From Lasiosphaeria ovina (lineage: Eukaryota > Ascomycota > Sordariomycetes > Sordariales > Lasiosphaeriaceae): a DNA stretch of 64,000 nt. The DNA lies in assembly GCA_033439765.1 (NCBI GenBank), contig JAULSN010000004.1:1808001-1872000 (forward strand), written 5' to 3'. Shown here piece by piece: positions 1 through 11,301 of this stretch. The translations under genes were made by a program, and so were the position numbers. The first letter of the stretch is position 1; each line of letters starts with the position of its first letter. The notes under the pieces were generated by a model, which saw only the letters and a list, made by a program, of their open reading frames with translations, had not been told where the DNA came from and ran no database searches.

Positions 1-1
1 G

Positions 2-241
2 CGTCTGGGCGCAGATAAGGCGGCAGCGCTCCAGCTTGGTGGTCAAGATGCTGCCCTGAAGAAGAACAAAACAGGATGGGCGCGGGAAAGCCTCGGGCCT
101 CAGGGCCTGGCTCCTCCTGCGTCGATGCGTCCGGGGTATGCCCCTCCTGCGGCTGCCGGGCCCGCGTCTCCGGCGCTTGGATGGAGGCCGGAACTGACGC
201 CAACCCGGCGAGGTGACGATTTGTTCCTCAATGTGCGGTGA
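2..241 (+). CDS. 3' end of an unidentified protein gene (5' cut by window edge)
   Basis: The second forward frame is open from the first base to a TGA at 239-241, giving about 79 codons, while the other two forward frames close within about 60 bases. The peptide is rich in Ala, Pro and Gly, has a basic middle part (LKKNKTGWAR) and ends in GDDLFLNVR. I do not recognise the family, and no catalytic motif is visible. High GC and C/G-ended codons fit the confident genes of this window, which is the main reason to call it coding. It would be the terminal exon of a gene lying to the left and transcribed towards GSH1. It could instead be chance open frame in GC-rich DNA. Confidence 0.4.
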   Translation, partial: RLGADKAAALQLGGQDAALKKNKTGWARESLGPQGLAPPASMRPGYAPPAAAGPASPALGWRPELTPTRRGDDLFLNVR

Positions 242-3055
242 TCCGCTCATACCGCGATGAACTGTTTTTCTTTTGTCTATTTTATTTTATCTGCTGCAAT
301 TTGGCGGCCACGAACCATGTCTGTTTTATATCTGATGATTTAATCATCTCTCATTTCTCATACCCATATCTCGTTTCCTTTTTATCTTCTGTACCACCAC
401 AAACACGGGTCGAACTCTTGTACAAAAAACGACAAACGCATCGGGTCGGCATAGAGAGAGGGCATCCGAGACTTTTCCATTTCTTGGATACGAGGGGGGA
501 CGGGTTACGAAAGCAACACAAAAAGCAACTCGGGAACCAAGAGAAAGGGGGGATGCATACAAGAGCGGCGTTTTTGCATTGTTTGGGCTGCGTTGCCGGC
601 GCTCGGAAGACGCCGGCACACAGATATATATACATTTACGTTTTTATAGGTAGGCACCGTGTTTTAAAAGCCGAGTGTCGCTTTTTTGTAATATTTGGCT
701 ATCTATTACTTTTGATGCCGCTTCTCGAAAGAGGAAAATAAAGATTCAACATTTATATTATGAGCGTTGGATAGAACCAATTTCGTTTGTTGAGTCTCGA
801 GTTTTGAGTCTTGAGTTTGCCTTTTATCAACTCTCTCCTGCTTATACACGGATTTTAACCATCAAACCCGAGTTAGGTCTTTTAGTGTTGAATGTGTATG
901 CATGTACTACATACAGTGTGGGTAGACGCTTTTAACAGCCCGAATAGACTTTTTCCAACGTTTAACTATATTGGACAGAACATATTCCCGTCGTCGAGTT
1001 TTGGGTGTGCCTTTTACCAAAACTCTTCGCTCGTCATATCAGGGCTTATTCCACGTCAGTTATGTTCTTATCTGGGGTGTTGTTGTGGCTTGGCGGAAGT
1101 GCACTGGGCCGGGTAAGAAGTCGGGCGCAGTTCCTTTTGGTCGGGCTATTAATACACCGGAGAGAAGGGGACTAACTGTGACGCAACGTAGCGGCAGCTT
1201 TCCGGGATTCTCTTTTCGGTACAGAAAAAGCGTGCGTCTGCTTCCTAAGCCGCCGCTGCAAAGCACGCACGTTTTGCAACGCAGATGCATTATTAGCCCG
1301 TCGTTCGAGCCAATCCACCTCGGCTTCGGCTTCCCGACGACAGCCGGCTGATACTCAAATTAAAAATAAAAAAAACTGATCCGATCTGGAAGGCCCAGTG
1401 AGCCAGGCGCAGTACAGTAATTGCCCTGCCTTACTTGGGAGCAGAGAGCGAGATGGACCTGATAGGCCAGACGGGTTTATTATTAGTGGAAGCGACGATG
1501 GACGGTGGATGATGGCTATGCGTGTATTTCTAATCAAGGCGATACTAGACATCGGACAGGTAGTAGCTACCGTCGATTTCCCCGCAAACTAGTAGCAGCA
1601 GCAGCAGGAAAGAGTCGAGGCCATTTTCTTGCGACGAAAGCCAATGTGTCAGGCACATCCGATGGACGGACTCGACGAGGGGGGGAGGTAGCGAGGCTCG
1701 GATAGAGTGTGATATCCACAGCCGGCAGCTTCCTACGGTCCCATATTCGCTTCCCGCTGTCGGAACCAAGCTCACTCAATTTTTTTTACCTCTTCTGATC
1801 TCCTTTCTTTAAATAGGGGAGCGGGGTGTGGAGACTCTTTGACGGGGTTTTGTCCGCAGGGAAACGTGGAGTTGAGAATGACGGGGGTTTAATCTGCCAA
1901 ACTTACTCGCTCGGTACTTTGCTTATCACTTTAAAGAAAAAAAAAGCCTGGGATGGTTAAAGGAGAAAGGCAAAAAAGAAAAATCTATTTCCGTCTGTTC
2001 TACGCCCGCCCTTATTTCTACATACGTACATATCTGTACGCGGGTACCGTGCATTTCCGTACAGAGAGAGCTCTTCCCCCATACACACCGCGGCGATAAT
2101 CGGGTCACTTTCAAGCGCTCACAAATAGTAAAAGTACCACCTTCCCCCCCCCCCTCTCCGTCAAGCCGAACCACCACACAGCATCAAAAAGATTCCATCC
2201 CCAGCCAGACAAAGGGCTTTCGGCTTCACACGACTGACAATAAATTAGTAAAGGTAATTTGCATTTTAATATATCATTTTCCTTTCTTTTTTCCTCCGCC
2301 CTCCACTGTTTGCAACAAGGGGTTCGAAAGTCAAGCCATTCCAATCCGGCCTGCCAAGCACGCCTTGTGCTTGGGGTGGGTGGCGTCAACGGTATGCCTG
2401 TCCCCCGCAGCAGCACGAGCAAGCAGCAGCAAGCAGCCTCATAAACGCATGCTTTCTCTCGTCCACTGGGAGCCTAGAACGATTGCATGGACGCGATGAC
2501 GCCTTTTTGCTCCCCCCAAGCTTGCATCTGCATCTCATCCTGTGATTCGGTTTCTCCGCCCGAGCCAAGCCAGCAAAGCTAAACCCCAACAAAACCTACC
2601 CACGAGAGCCTCTTTGGAAACCATGAAAAACGTGGGGGGCTGGCTGCTCTCGTAAGTGAGGTGAGGGGATGGGGATGGGGGGTAGGGTTGGCGGCAACCT
2701 TGATGCTTTTTTTTGCGTGTGAGTGAGTGATTGCAAGTGCAAGAGAGAAGAAAGAAAGACAAGAAAGAGGGTGTGCTGAAAGTGTGTGCTTGCTGCACTG
2801 CACTGCACTGCTTGCTGTGCGTGCTGTGTTTGTTGCCGTGCTGTGCTGTGCTGCGCTGTGCTTTGCATCTCTCTCCGATTCTTCTGGAACGGAAGAGAGA
2901 AAGACAATTGTCTGGCAGGCAAGGCAGGCCAAGCTACATTCACGCTGATTGTTGAACCAAGCAGGGCAGAAAGGCTTCACTTGCCTTTGTCTCGAAGGGA
3001 GCACTCTCAGGCTGTCTGCCATCGAGCTGCCCGCTGTCACTCACCCCTTGCTCAC

Positions 3056-3062
3056 TTACTAA
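3056..3062 (+). promoter_or_regulatory. Candidate Yap1-type site (TTACTAA) upstream of GSH1
   Basis: The heptamer TTACTAA matches the Yap1 response element known from yeasts and filamentous fungi. It lies 394 bases before the GSH1 start codon. A single heptamer occurs by chance often, so the call rests on the pairing with the second site at 3149-3156 and on the known oxidative-stress control of this gene in yeast. Confidence 0.35.
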
Positions 3063-3148
3063 CTCCTCCTTGTTTCACTCAATTCACGGCTGCCCTTCAT
3101 CGCCGCACTTGTTGCCGTCTCAGTTGCGGCCGGTCTGTTAATTCTCTC

Positions 3149-3156
3149 TTAGTCAG
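3149..3156 (+). promoter_or_regulatory. Candidate Yap1-type site (TTAGTCAG) upstream of GSH1
   Basis: TTAGTCAG is the variant type of Yap1 site associated with the yeast GSH1 promoter, and it lies here 300 bases before the start codon of the orthologous gene. Together with TTACTAA 87 bases upstream it suggests control by a Yap1/AP-1-like factor. That is inference; only the sequence match is seen. Confidence 0.4.
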
Positions 3157-3455
3157 GCCCACCGAGATCCAAGGGGGAGCAAGGCCGAGCAAACAGGAAG
3201 AGAGAAAAAGGGAGAAAGCCAGTACAGTCCGGTTCAGGGCGGCCAAAGGTGTTGGTGGTTGTGTTTGTCGCGTGCCCGCAGCCGCCTGCTTACACCTCGC
3301 CAACTTGTTCTGTCCAGGTGCTGGCAGGGCGTGTGTGAGGTGTCATCCCGCCGCCGATCCCCGTGGGACGGAACACCACGCAGGGGAGAAAGCCGGATCT
3401 GAGATAAAGGAATAGACAACCCCGACCCGACTCACCCGCAACAAAGACGCACAAA

Positions 3456-6075
3456 ATGGGCCTCCTGTATGTATCCCCTCGCCCCTTACTTACCACCCCG
3501 TGGGGGAACCAATGCCGGGACGGCCAGGCAGGCAGATCTCTCGGCCGCCCGTGACGCCATGCTGATCTACCACATGTAAAGCGCCCAGGGAACCGCTCTG
3601 GATTGGCCCGATGCCAAAAAGCAGGCACATCTGGTCCGGGCCTGGGGCATCAAGGTGAGACCAAGACCTCGTCCACACCCCCTTTTTGCATCCCAAGACG
3701 GCCCTTGCCGAGGAGGGGCCGCATCTTCCACGCGGCGCACGTGCCTAAGTCAAGTCACCAAAGGACGAGGCTGGCTGACACTCGGCGCAGCAACTACTCG
3801 AGATATGGAACAGGGCCAAGGGGAAAGAACGGGATGCCATGCTCTGGGGCGACGAGGTAAACACGCACCGCACTTCTCCGCTTCGGCCTAGCAACCCCTG
3901 ACTGACGCCTGTCCCTCTCCCAGGTCGAATACCTCGTCGTGACCTACTCAAAGGAAGACCCCAAGGTGCTGCTGTCCCTGAGGCAGGCAGACATCCTCGA
4001 GGCCTTGGCCAATGACCAGAGCCTGGCCGCCAAAGGGGGCGGCGTCCCTGACATCCAAGGCGATGTCGCGTCTCGGTAAGAGGAGTCTCGACGATGCATC
4101 GCGATGCCGACCTCATGCTCACAATGCCTGCTCTGCTGCTCTACAGGACCGACGACCCGTTTCCCGTCTTCCACCCAGAGTTTGGGCGATTCATGCTCGA
4201 AGCCACGCCGGGCAAGCCGTGGGGCATCGAGTTCAAGGAGCTGCTGAATGTCGAGCCAGACATGAAGCTGAGGTAATTGCTCGTCTTGCACATCGTGTAT
4301 CGTTCGTCATTGTCTCGACGTGCCGTCAGTCTAACATGAGTTGGCCGATGACAGGAGACGCATCGCCAAGGACCACATGCTGCCGACCGAGTTCCCCATC
4401 ACGCTGACGACTTTCCCGCGGCTCGGCAGCCCCGGCGTGTTCACGGACCCGGCATACCCCGTGTCGGGGCCCAAGCTGCGGTCCCAGTTCGTGCCCGACG
4501 AGATCGCGAACCCGCACATCCGCTTCCCCACCCTGGCGGCCAACATCCGCTCGCGGCGCGGGTGCAAGGTGCAGGTCAACGTGCCCGTGTTCCGCGACGA
4601 AAAGACGCCGTGGCCGTGGAAGGACCCGACGGTCAACTACGACCTGCACCAGTGGCCCGAGGATGACGACGTGCGCACCGGCGGCGCCGCACCCGACAAC
4701 TTCATCCACATGGACGCCATGGCCTTTGGCATGGGCAGCTGCTGCCTGCAGATCACCTTCCAGGCCAAGAACATCACCGAGGGCCGCCAGATGTACGACC
4801 AGCTGAGCCCGCTCGGCCCCATCCTGCTCGCCCTGACCGCCGCCACGCCCATCTACAAGGGCTTCCTGGCCGACACGGACGTGCGGTGGAACCAGATCAG
4901 TAAGGCCGTCGACGACAGGACGGCCGAGGAGCTGGGCGACAAGGTAAGACATCCCATCCCGCCGTGAGGGCGAGTGCTGACTCGTGCGGCAGCCGCTGCA
5001 AAACGACCGGTGGCGGATACCAAAGTCACGGTACGCGTCCAACTCGACGTACATCTCGACGGACGCGCGGCTGCGGCCCGAGTACATGGACCCGAACCTG
5101 GTCATCGACGAGGCCATCAAGCAGGAGCTCGAGGAGGGCGGCATGGACTCGCGGCTGGCGACGCACTTTGCCCACCTGTTCATCCGCGACCCCATCGTCA
5201 TCTTCGCCGAGGACCTCGAGACGCTCGACCTCAGCAAGACGGACCACTTTGAGAACATCCAGAGCACCAACTGGCAGCACATGCGCTTCAAGCCGCCGCC
5301 GGCCGACAACAGCATCGGCTGGCGCGTCGAGTTCCGCCCCATGGAGATCCAGATGACCGACTATGAGAACGCCGCCTTCGCCGTCTTCATGGTGCTCATC
5401 ACGCGCGCCATCCTCAGCTTCGACCTCAACTTCTACATCCCCATCGCCAAGGTCGACGCCAACATGGAGACGGCCCACGCCCGCGACGCCGTGCTCGACC
5501 GCAAGTTCTACTTCCGCCGCAACCTATTCCCCGCCCGCCCGCCGCGCCGCGCCGCCTCGGCCTCGTCATCGGGCGCAAACACCCCCGTCGGCCCCGGCAG
5601 CCGCCCCGCCACCCCGCCCGCCGGCCCCGTCGAGGACGAGTACCGCCTGATGTCGGTCAACGAGATCATCAACGGCACGGCGTACGAAGCCCGCTCTTCT
5701 TCTGGGGCCCAACAAGAACAACAGCCCTCTGATGAAGGCGACGAATTCTTCCCCGGCCTGATCCCCATCGTCGAGTCGTACCTCGACTCGGTCAACGTCG
5801 ACGTGCTGACCCGCTGCCGCCTCGCCACCTACCTCGACCTCATCCGCATGCGCGCCTCGGGCGAGCTGTGCACCGCCGCCGCCTGGATCCGCGCCTTTGT
5901 CGCCACACACCCCGCCTACGCCCGCGACAGCGTCGTCTCGGACGAGATCACCAAGGACCTCGTCGCCGCCGTCATCGCCATCGGCGAGAGCGAGCAGGCT
6001 GGCCGCGGCTGGGCTGCGGCCGGCGTCCCTGGCCTCGAGCGGTTTCTGGGCCCGTTTAGAAGAGGGGCCGCGTGA
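3456..6075 (+). CDS. gsh1: Glutamate-cysteine ligase catalytic subunit (gamma-glutamylcysteine synthetase)
   Basis: ATP-dependent ligase that joins glutamate and cysteine in the first, rate-limiting step of cytosolic glutathione synthesis. Seven exons join in frame: 3456-3466, 3582-3654, 3791-3856, 3924-4075, 4147-4272, 4355-4943 and 4993-6075, giving 699 residues, the usual size of eukaryotic GCL. The start MGLLAQGTALDWPDA and the blocks AMLWGDEVEYLVV, PEFGRFMLEATPG and MDAMAFGMGSCCLQ are typical of the GCS family, including the active-site strand WGDEVEY. Exon 1 is only 11 bases, but the splice restores the conserved N-terminus. The last exon carries an Ala/Pro/Ser-rich insertion (near 5540-5640, residues about 520-555) before the conserved helical end. 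All introns have GT-AG ends. Two Yap1-type sites lie upstream. The family assignment is very secure; the shortest exon is the least certain boundary. Confidence 0.95.
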
Positions 6076-7784
6076 TGTGCTATGGTATGGCAAGAGGGGC
6101 TGTGGGGGTGTTTTAATTGGTGGTGGTGGTGGTTTTGTGTTTGTGTTCTCCTCTTTTTTTTTTTTTTTTTTCAATAATACCGGGGGGAGGTATACACTGC
6201 TTCTTTTGTGTGCTCGTATGCCTATGTGTGCTTTGTGCTGTGTGTTGTGCGCATCTCGCTTTGCCCGTTTTGTATGCAGATGAAGAGAAAGAGACGGCAA
6301 CGGCGGCTGGTTGGCTTTATTATAGCTACTTATTGCCCTTACCATTAACATTACCCTTACCGTTACCTACCTTGCTACCTATTTACTTACTTAACTACTT
6401 ACTTAGCTCGCTACACTTGAGCGGCTTTATTGCTGAGTAGGCGGGTTACTGACTGACCGAATGGGTTTGCTGCTGCGTTATGTTTTGTCTTCTCCCATTG
6501 AGAGAGAGAGATTGTGTATCTACCTGGTCCCCTACCTACTTGCGTAGGTTCTGACGAAGGACAAGGTCACATCCGTCTAGTTATCTATCTACTGTCTTCT
6601 CTATCTATTTATATTGACTTCTCCACTGCGTCTCAGTCTTGCTTCTTTCACCTGGCTTGCCTTGCCTTGGCTTGCCTTGCCTTGGCTCCCTAGGTAGTTA
6701 GTTATGAGATATCCATGCCTAGAAGCGCGTGTGGTCTCCTTTCCCGCGCTTTGTTACCAACGTCTGCTATCTTCCTTCCTACCAAGTGTATGCTGGTTGG
6801 GTAGTACGTACTAGGTAGATAGGTCGATCTATGCTTTTATACGTTTCTGATTCGCTCCAGGAACAGTTTCGATTATTGGGGGGAGGGGGTCTTGATGTTT
6901 ACGGGCAGTTTAGCTAGAACACAGACCAGGAAGAAACTGGTGTTCACAGCCGTGATCTTTGTCTGAAGCAGTAGGTTGTTTCCACATTGGAGTCACGAGA
7001 ACGACATTTGTCATGGGTTCAACAGCAAGAAAAGCACCCTAGATTCTATATATATACCTACCCACATCTACGCACCAGACGATACGTCGCAATATTATAT
7101 GCAAGCGCTAAGTAATACACATGGACTGAGCCTCTACCCTATCTACCATTCATTCGTTCAGTCGTCATCTCTATCCCGGAGTGCATTTCCACAGCAGTCC
7201 GGGACGTGATATGCGCCAACATGGCTGACGACAGACACATATAGCCATAAACAGTGAAGACTTCGGGATCCCGTCCGCTCTCCCCTAGACAAGTTACTAA
7301 TCGTCTAACTAGTAGCTAGGTCGTTGACGACCAACGAATCCCAGATGCTGTATGTTTTTTGTTTGATTTATTGGGGAGAAGGGGGGTCCGATGGGTCCGG
7401 CTCGGTTATAAGTAGCAGACGGGAAAAACACAATGGCATGCAACGCATGGCGTAGTAAGGTGAAGGGATGCCGAGTATCTACAAGTAGATATAGAAATGT
7501 CAGGTAGGTAACGCCTGGCATGTCTTCATGTGAACAAGTCCTCACTCAAGGGGTAGCCCAAACAGGTGACTTGAGGAACTCTTTTTCCTTCATTGTCATT
7601 GACCAAGGTAGAAGGTTTCTCAGTTAGTCGTAGAATAGTCTAAGCAAGCATAGACAAAACTACCTATGCACATGCCCTGCGGTATAATTACGCAGAGAAT
7701 ATCGCGAGGAGTTCCCTTTCTTTTTGACAAAAGATAAAAAGGAAAAAGAAAAAAACTCAAAAGCCCGAGATTGAAGGAAAAGAG
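6076..7784. other. Gene-free region between GSH1 and tRNA-Ala
   Basis: Holds the 3' flank of GSH1, with a TGG repeat near 6119 and a run of T near 6154-6170, followed by TTACC/CTTGCC-type simple sequence at 6340-6690. I see no coding frame that resembles a protein. Confidence 0.6.
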
Positions 7785-7790
7785 AAAAAA
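7785..7790 (-). terminator. Pol III terminator of tRNA-Ala
   Basis: A run of six T on the minus strand lies 29 bases past the 3' end of the tRNA. Runs of four or more T end RNA polymerase III transcription, so this is the likely stop point of the precursor. Confidence 0.6.
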
Positions 7791-7819
7791 GGAATGCACC
7801 CAACTCGTTGTGGGAATAC

Positions 7820-7943
7820 TGGACGGGCTGGGAATCGAACCCAGGACCTTTCGCAATGTAGACTGAGGCCCAGGAGGATCCAGAGGATGATACTAGGTGA
7901 GTGGATTGCTAAGCGAACGCTCTACCAACTGAGCCACACGCCC
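7820..7943 (-). tRNA. tRNA-Ala (anticodon AGC) with a 51-base intron
   Basis: On the minus strand the cloverleaf reads acceptor GGGCGTG, D stem GCTC/GAGC with loop AGTTGGTA, anticodon stem TTCGC/GCGAA, T stem CTGGG/CCCAG with loop TTCGATT, and acceptor strand CCCGTCC with discriminator A. Mature length is 73. The anticodon AGC (read as IGC) and the G3:U70 pair, the main alanine identity element, fix the identity. The intron (7856-7906) sits one base after the anticodon, the standard position for nuclear tRNA introns. One U6:C67 mismatch breaks the acceptor stem; yeast tRNA-Ala also has a non-Watson-Crick pair at this place. Box A and box B fall in the D and T arms. No CCA is encoded, as expected for a nuclear gene. 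Confidence 0.95.
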
Positions 7944-9080
7944 AAAGCCGTTTGTGAGTAACGAGTCGTGTGCTTCTGATGGAGAGGGCTATGGTAATTT
8001 CGGTAGATAAGTTGCATGTGCTTTTGCGTATGGGGAGTGCCCTTTTTCTTTTTTTTCAGCGACTAAAGTCTTTTGTTTACCACGTTCTCCCAAACCCCCC
8101 TAGCCCCTATTTGTTTGCTCGCCTTACGCAGCCAACCTAGCAACCACAACAGCTCAGTCACTTTGGATACTCCATCGTATATATGCACTTATCTAAACCC
8201 CCCCGTATACCACAAGATGCAATGAAATTCGCCTAGGCGGTAAGAATATTCTCTACCAACCCCGAACACACAAAAACAGCTCACACTCGCGCATCGCTAC
8301 TTGAGTCATTTGGTATCGCCCGACCCAAGGCCAGCCGACCCAGACGCCGCATCACCACGGCCACAGCGCATTTCCATACCGAAGGGAAATAAAAAAGGGA
8401 AAAAACCCAGCTACCCGCTTGCTTGCACAGCGACAACGCCTACCTGCAAGGTCCCTTGCTGCAGCACCTCTACTCAACCATGCCCCGCCCTCCTGGGCGA
8501 GGGCGAGGACCCTGACAGCAAAACACCGGAAACAAGAAACCGATGACATAGCTGTGCACGCAGGGTCTGAGACCGCGGCGGCCCTGGCCGGTGGCGGGAG
8601 CGGGTGCTCATTGGGCCGATGTACCGCAACGAGCGCAGAGATGGAGATCGTATCGTGTTCATACACACCTCCCAAAAAAACGTAAAGATGAGACAGACGT
8701 CTCGATCTGGGGAGGCCCATGTGTGTGTACAACTCTGAGAGAAAAAAAAGAGGCTGGTTGTCCATCCCGTTGAGGACCCTGGGTCTGAACTGGGCCCTCA
8801 AGCAAGGACGAAAGGAACCCTCTCTCCAAAAAGAAATCCAGGGTCCTGCTGGGAAACGCAACGTGTTACTTACTCGTGCTCTGCCGTGTTGCTGTGCAAT
8901 GTCGGTCCGGCGGCTCGCCCGACACCACGCATGCACCCTTGTTGCCACGGCTCCTGGCTACCAGTTCCCTTCGCACCGAGAGTTGGACAGACAGAAACAA
9001 GGGACCAAGGGAAATGAAACTTCCGTGTCTCACGTGTTATGTCATCCGCCGGGGGCTTGGTGCCCCCGAAGACGAGAGAG

Positions 9081-9094
9081 ACCTTCTAGAAGGT
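9081..9094. promoter_or_regulatory. Perfect palindrome ACCTTCTAGAAGGT (heat-shock-element-like)
   Basis: A 14-base perfect palindrome whose core TTCTAGAA fits the tail-to-tail nTTCnnGAAn unit bound by heat-shock factor. The same 14-mer recurs at 21677-21690. It lies in gene-free DNA, so a regulatory target is unclear. Confidence 0.25.
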
Positions 9095-9905
9095 GAGACG
9101 AAAAGACACGACCCCCACCTAAGACGGAGAGCCATGAGCACTTTACTAACGTTCTCAAGGTTGGATCGTCTTGTGCCAGCCTTGCTGATAATATCACGAG
9201 ATAACCAGATGACAAAGATTTTGAACCGAGTTGGCCACAACCATAGTTCCACGCGGCCGCAACCAGGGGACAGCTGCCGGGACGCCCGCTCCGGACTTTG
9301 GAAGCACGCTTCCTGCACTCGCATGTTGCATGGACGTCGAACAGTTAGAGGGGCGGTGCACACTGGAGGACGCATGCCTGACATGCGCCTCTCGGCGAGT
9401 CTGTCGATGAACTGGCTGCCTTCGCCTGCTGTCACCGGAGGAACCCATCCGGGCCGTCCGCGAGCCCGTCTTCTTGTTTGTGCGGGCTCGGCGAGTGACG
9501 TTTGATGCCCGCACCGCTGGGAAGTACTGCATATTTTTTCCATCGGACACGGCCCACCTCACTCACGCTGTGACTGACTTGTAGGCAAGGAGGGTCCTGT
9601 CAGATGCCAGGTGCCCAAGGACAGCAGCAAGTCGGCCGGCCGCCCTGTTTCTAACTTTGTCCAGGGCAGCCAGTTAGGGAGCCGATCTGGGCCCTCGGCC
9701 TCGGCTTTCCGTAGATCGGCGGGTCTGGGTTAGCGGCGTCCGAGGGCTTCTCGCCTAGGTGTCCCTGTCGAGGCGTTTGCGGGAGTTGCTCTTGGGCAGA
9801 TCCCGGGGCGGGCGCGGAAGCGGAGCAGGCCGGGATAGCCCTACCTTGGGCCAAGCCGCCTTTGCCCCGCAATGAGAAACGCGCCTTGGCCTCGGTACCG
9901 ACAGC

Positions 9906-9938
9906 GCCGCAAGCCGCAAGCCGCAAGCCGCAAGCCGC
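9906..9938. repeat. Tandem heptamer repeat GCCGCAA, about 4.7 copies
   Basis: Four perfect seven-base units plus five bases of a fifth, in gene-free DNA. No coding role is seen. Confidence 0.85.
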
Positions 9939-11255
9939 TCTCATCGGCTCTCTAGCACGACACTTGACGTATTCTTGGTGTCATGAAGCATGCCATGTGG
10001 TCCACAACTGCCACATAGTCCACACCGCTCGTGCTGTCGTGGCTGGGCAGTTCTCTAGAATGACGTCGCCGTCAGGGTGCCATGTCTGAGAGCCCAAAAC
10101 AGGTCGGGTTGGTCAAGCGAAGATATGGAATATCTACGAAAAAAGAAACGAGCAAAAAATCATGCCGTGTATTTCGACAGCCTCGCGTGCTATGCACACT
10201 CGCCGGGGTCTGGAAGCCGCCACTAGACCTGGACTATAGTCTGGTCTATATTGTGCAGAAGCAACCCAGTGTAAATCATGCGTTTTGGAAAAGGTCTGCC
10301 GCCTTCGACCGGCACCACTCCTATCCTCCTTTCACATTTACGACGGCCCGTTCTCGTATGTGGCTGGCGTAACACAATTCGCGTGTCCTATCATGGCCGG
10401 CGTCTTCGCAAGGCATGAGATGGTACTATACCAGGCAATGGCCGTAGTTAGTGGGCAGCTGAATGCCTTCTTCCCCATTCTGGCGCGGCTTCGGCGTTGC
10501 CATGCAGATGCAAGCCCTCTCAAGTGCAGAGATGTGGATGTTGGCTCCGAAACACTCCGACACTTGCCAGCCAGCCAGCCACGGTTCGGCTAGCCTGGGC
10601 AATAGTGTGTCTTATCTCTGCGCGTGTTCCAGCGACCGACCTAACTGGTCTGGACCGTTATTTCTATGTGGGTTTCGCCGTCGCGTGACCGCATATGTGC
10701 CTTGCATGTGTTGCATCTCGCGCGCAAACGAGGCGAGGCTCACCTGGTGCTCGTTCAATGGTTGGCGGTTGAGAAGCGAGTGCCCTCACTGCGCCAATAT
10801 TCACTCCCGGACATTGGACGGATACCCGTGCGGTGCGTATTGTGCGTTAGTGCGAATGGGGTTATAATTAGGTAGGTATTGTACCTGGTTGGTCGGCGTC
10901 AATCTCTCATGCCAGATCGATATGCGCAAAGGCAAAGAGGCCGTGACGGCCCAGACGTTAAGTTACGGCAAAAAGATTGGGCACGCGGCCGACAAGACTC
11001 GAGAGGCTGTTGCGCATACGGATATCTTTTACAAATCAACCACCCTGCTCCCCCCCCCCCCCGGCTCCTCGCTGCCGTGTGTCGGCCCCAAAGCCAGCCC
11101 GTTCAGGCCAGGCCAGCGTGACGTCAGGCGGCGCCCGTCTCGAGCCAAAGAGGAGATTGAAAGGCTCTTGCTGGGGTCCCCGAATGTGGAAAATAACGCA
11201 TTGCGCCCCAGTCTGTCTTCGGTCTGGGTCTGGGTCTGGAGACCAGAGATGAATT

Positions 11256-11266
11256 GGCTGGCTGGT

Positions 11267-11300
<34 letters not shown>
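11256..11300. repeat. GGCT tetranucleotide microsatellite
   Basis: An almost uninterrupted array of GGCT units, with one GGTT variant, lying in gene-free DNA. On the minus strand it reads as a Ser-Gln-Pro-Ala type repeat in overlapping open frames, which explains several spurious ORFs here. Confidence 0.9.

Positions 11301-11301
<1 letters not shown>

Larger units (their letters stand above)
242..3455. other. Gene-free region upstream of GSH1
   Basis: No convincing coding frame is present; the open frames are short, overlap on both strands and resemble nothing known. From about 2700 the DNA turns into CT/GCTG-rich low-complexity sequence (for example the CTGCA/GCTGT runs at 2789-2863), which fits a promoter and long leader for the glutamate-cysteine ligase gene. 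Two Yap1-type sites lie at 3056-3062 and 3149-3156 and are listed separately. Confidence 0.6.

Noticed and set aside
4326..5342. 338-codon minus-strand open frame
   Set aside because: It is the antisense shadow of the GSH1 exons; the plus strand carries clear family motifs.
8352..8948. 198-codon minus-strand open frame
   Set aside because: No motif, no partner exons and no recognisable similarity; it overlaps frames on the other strand.
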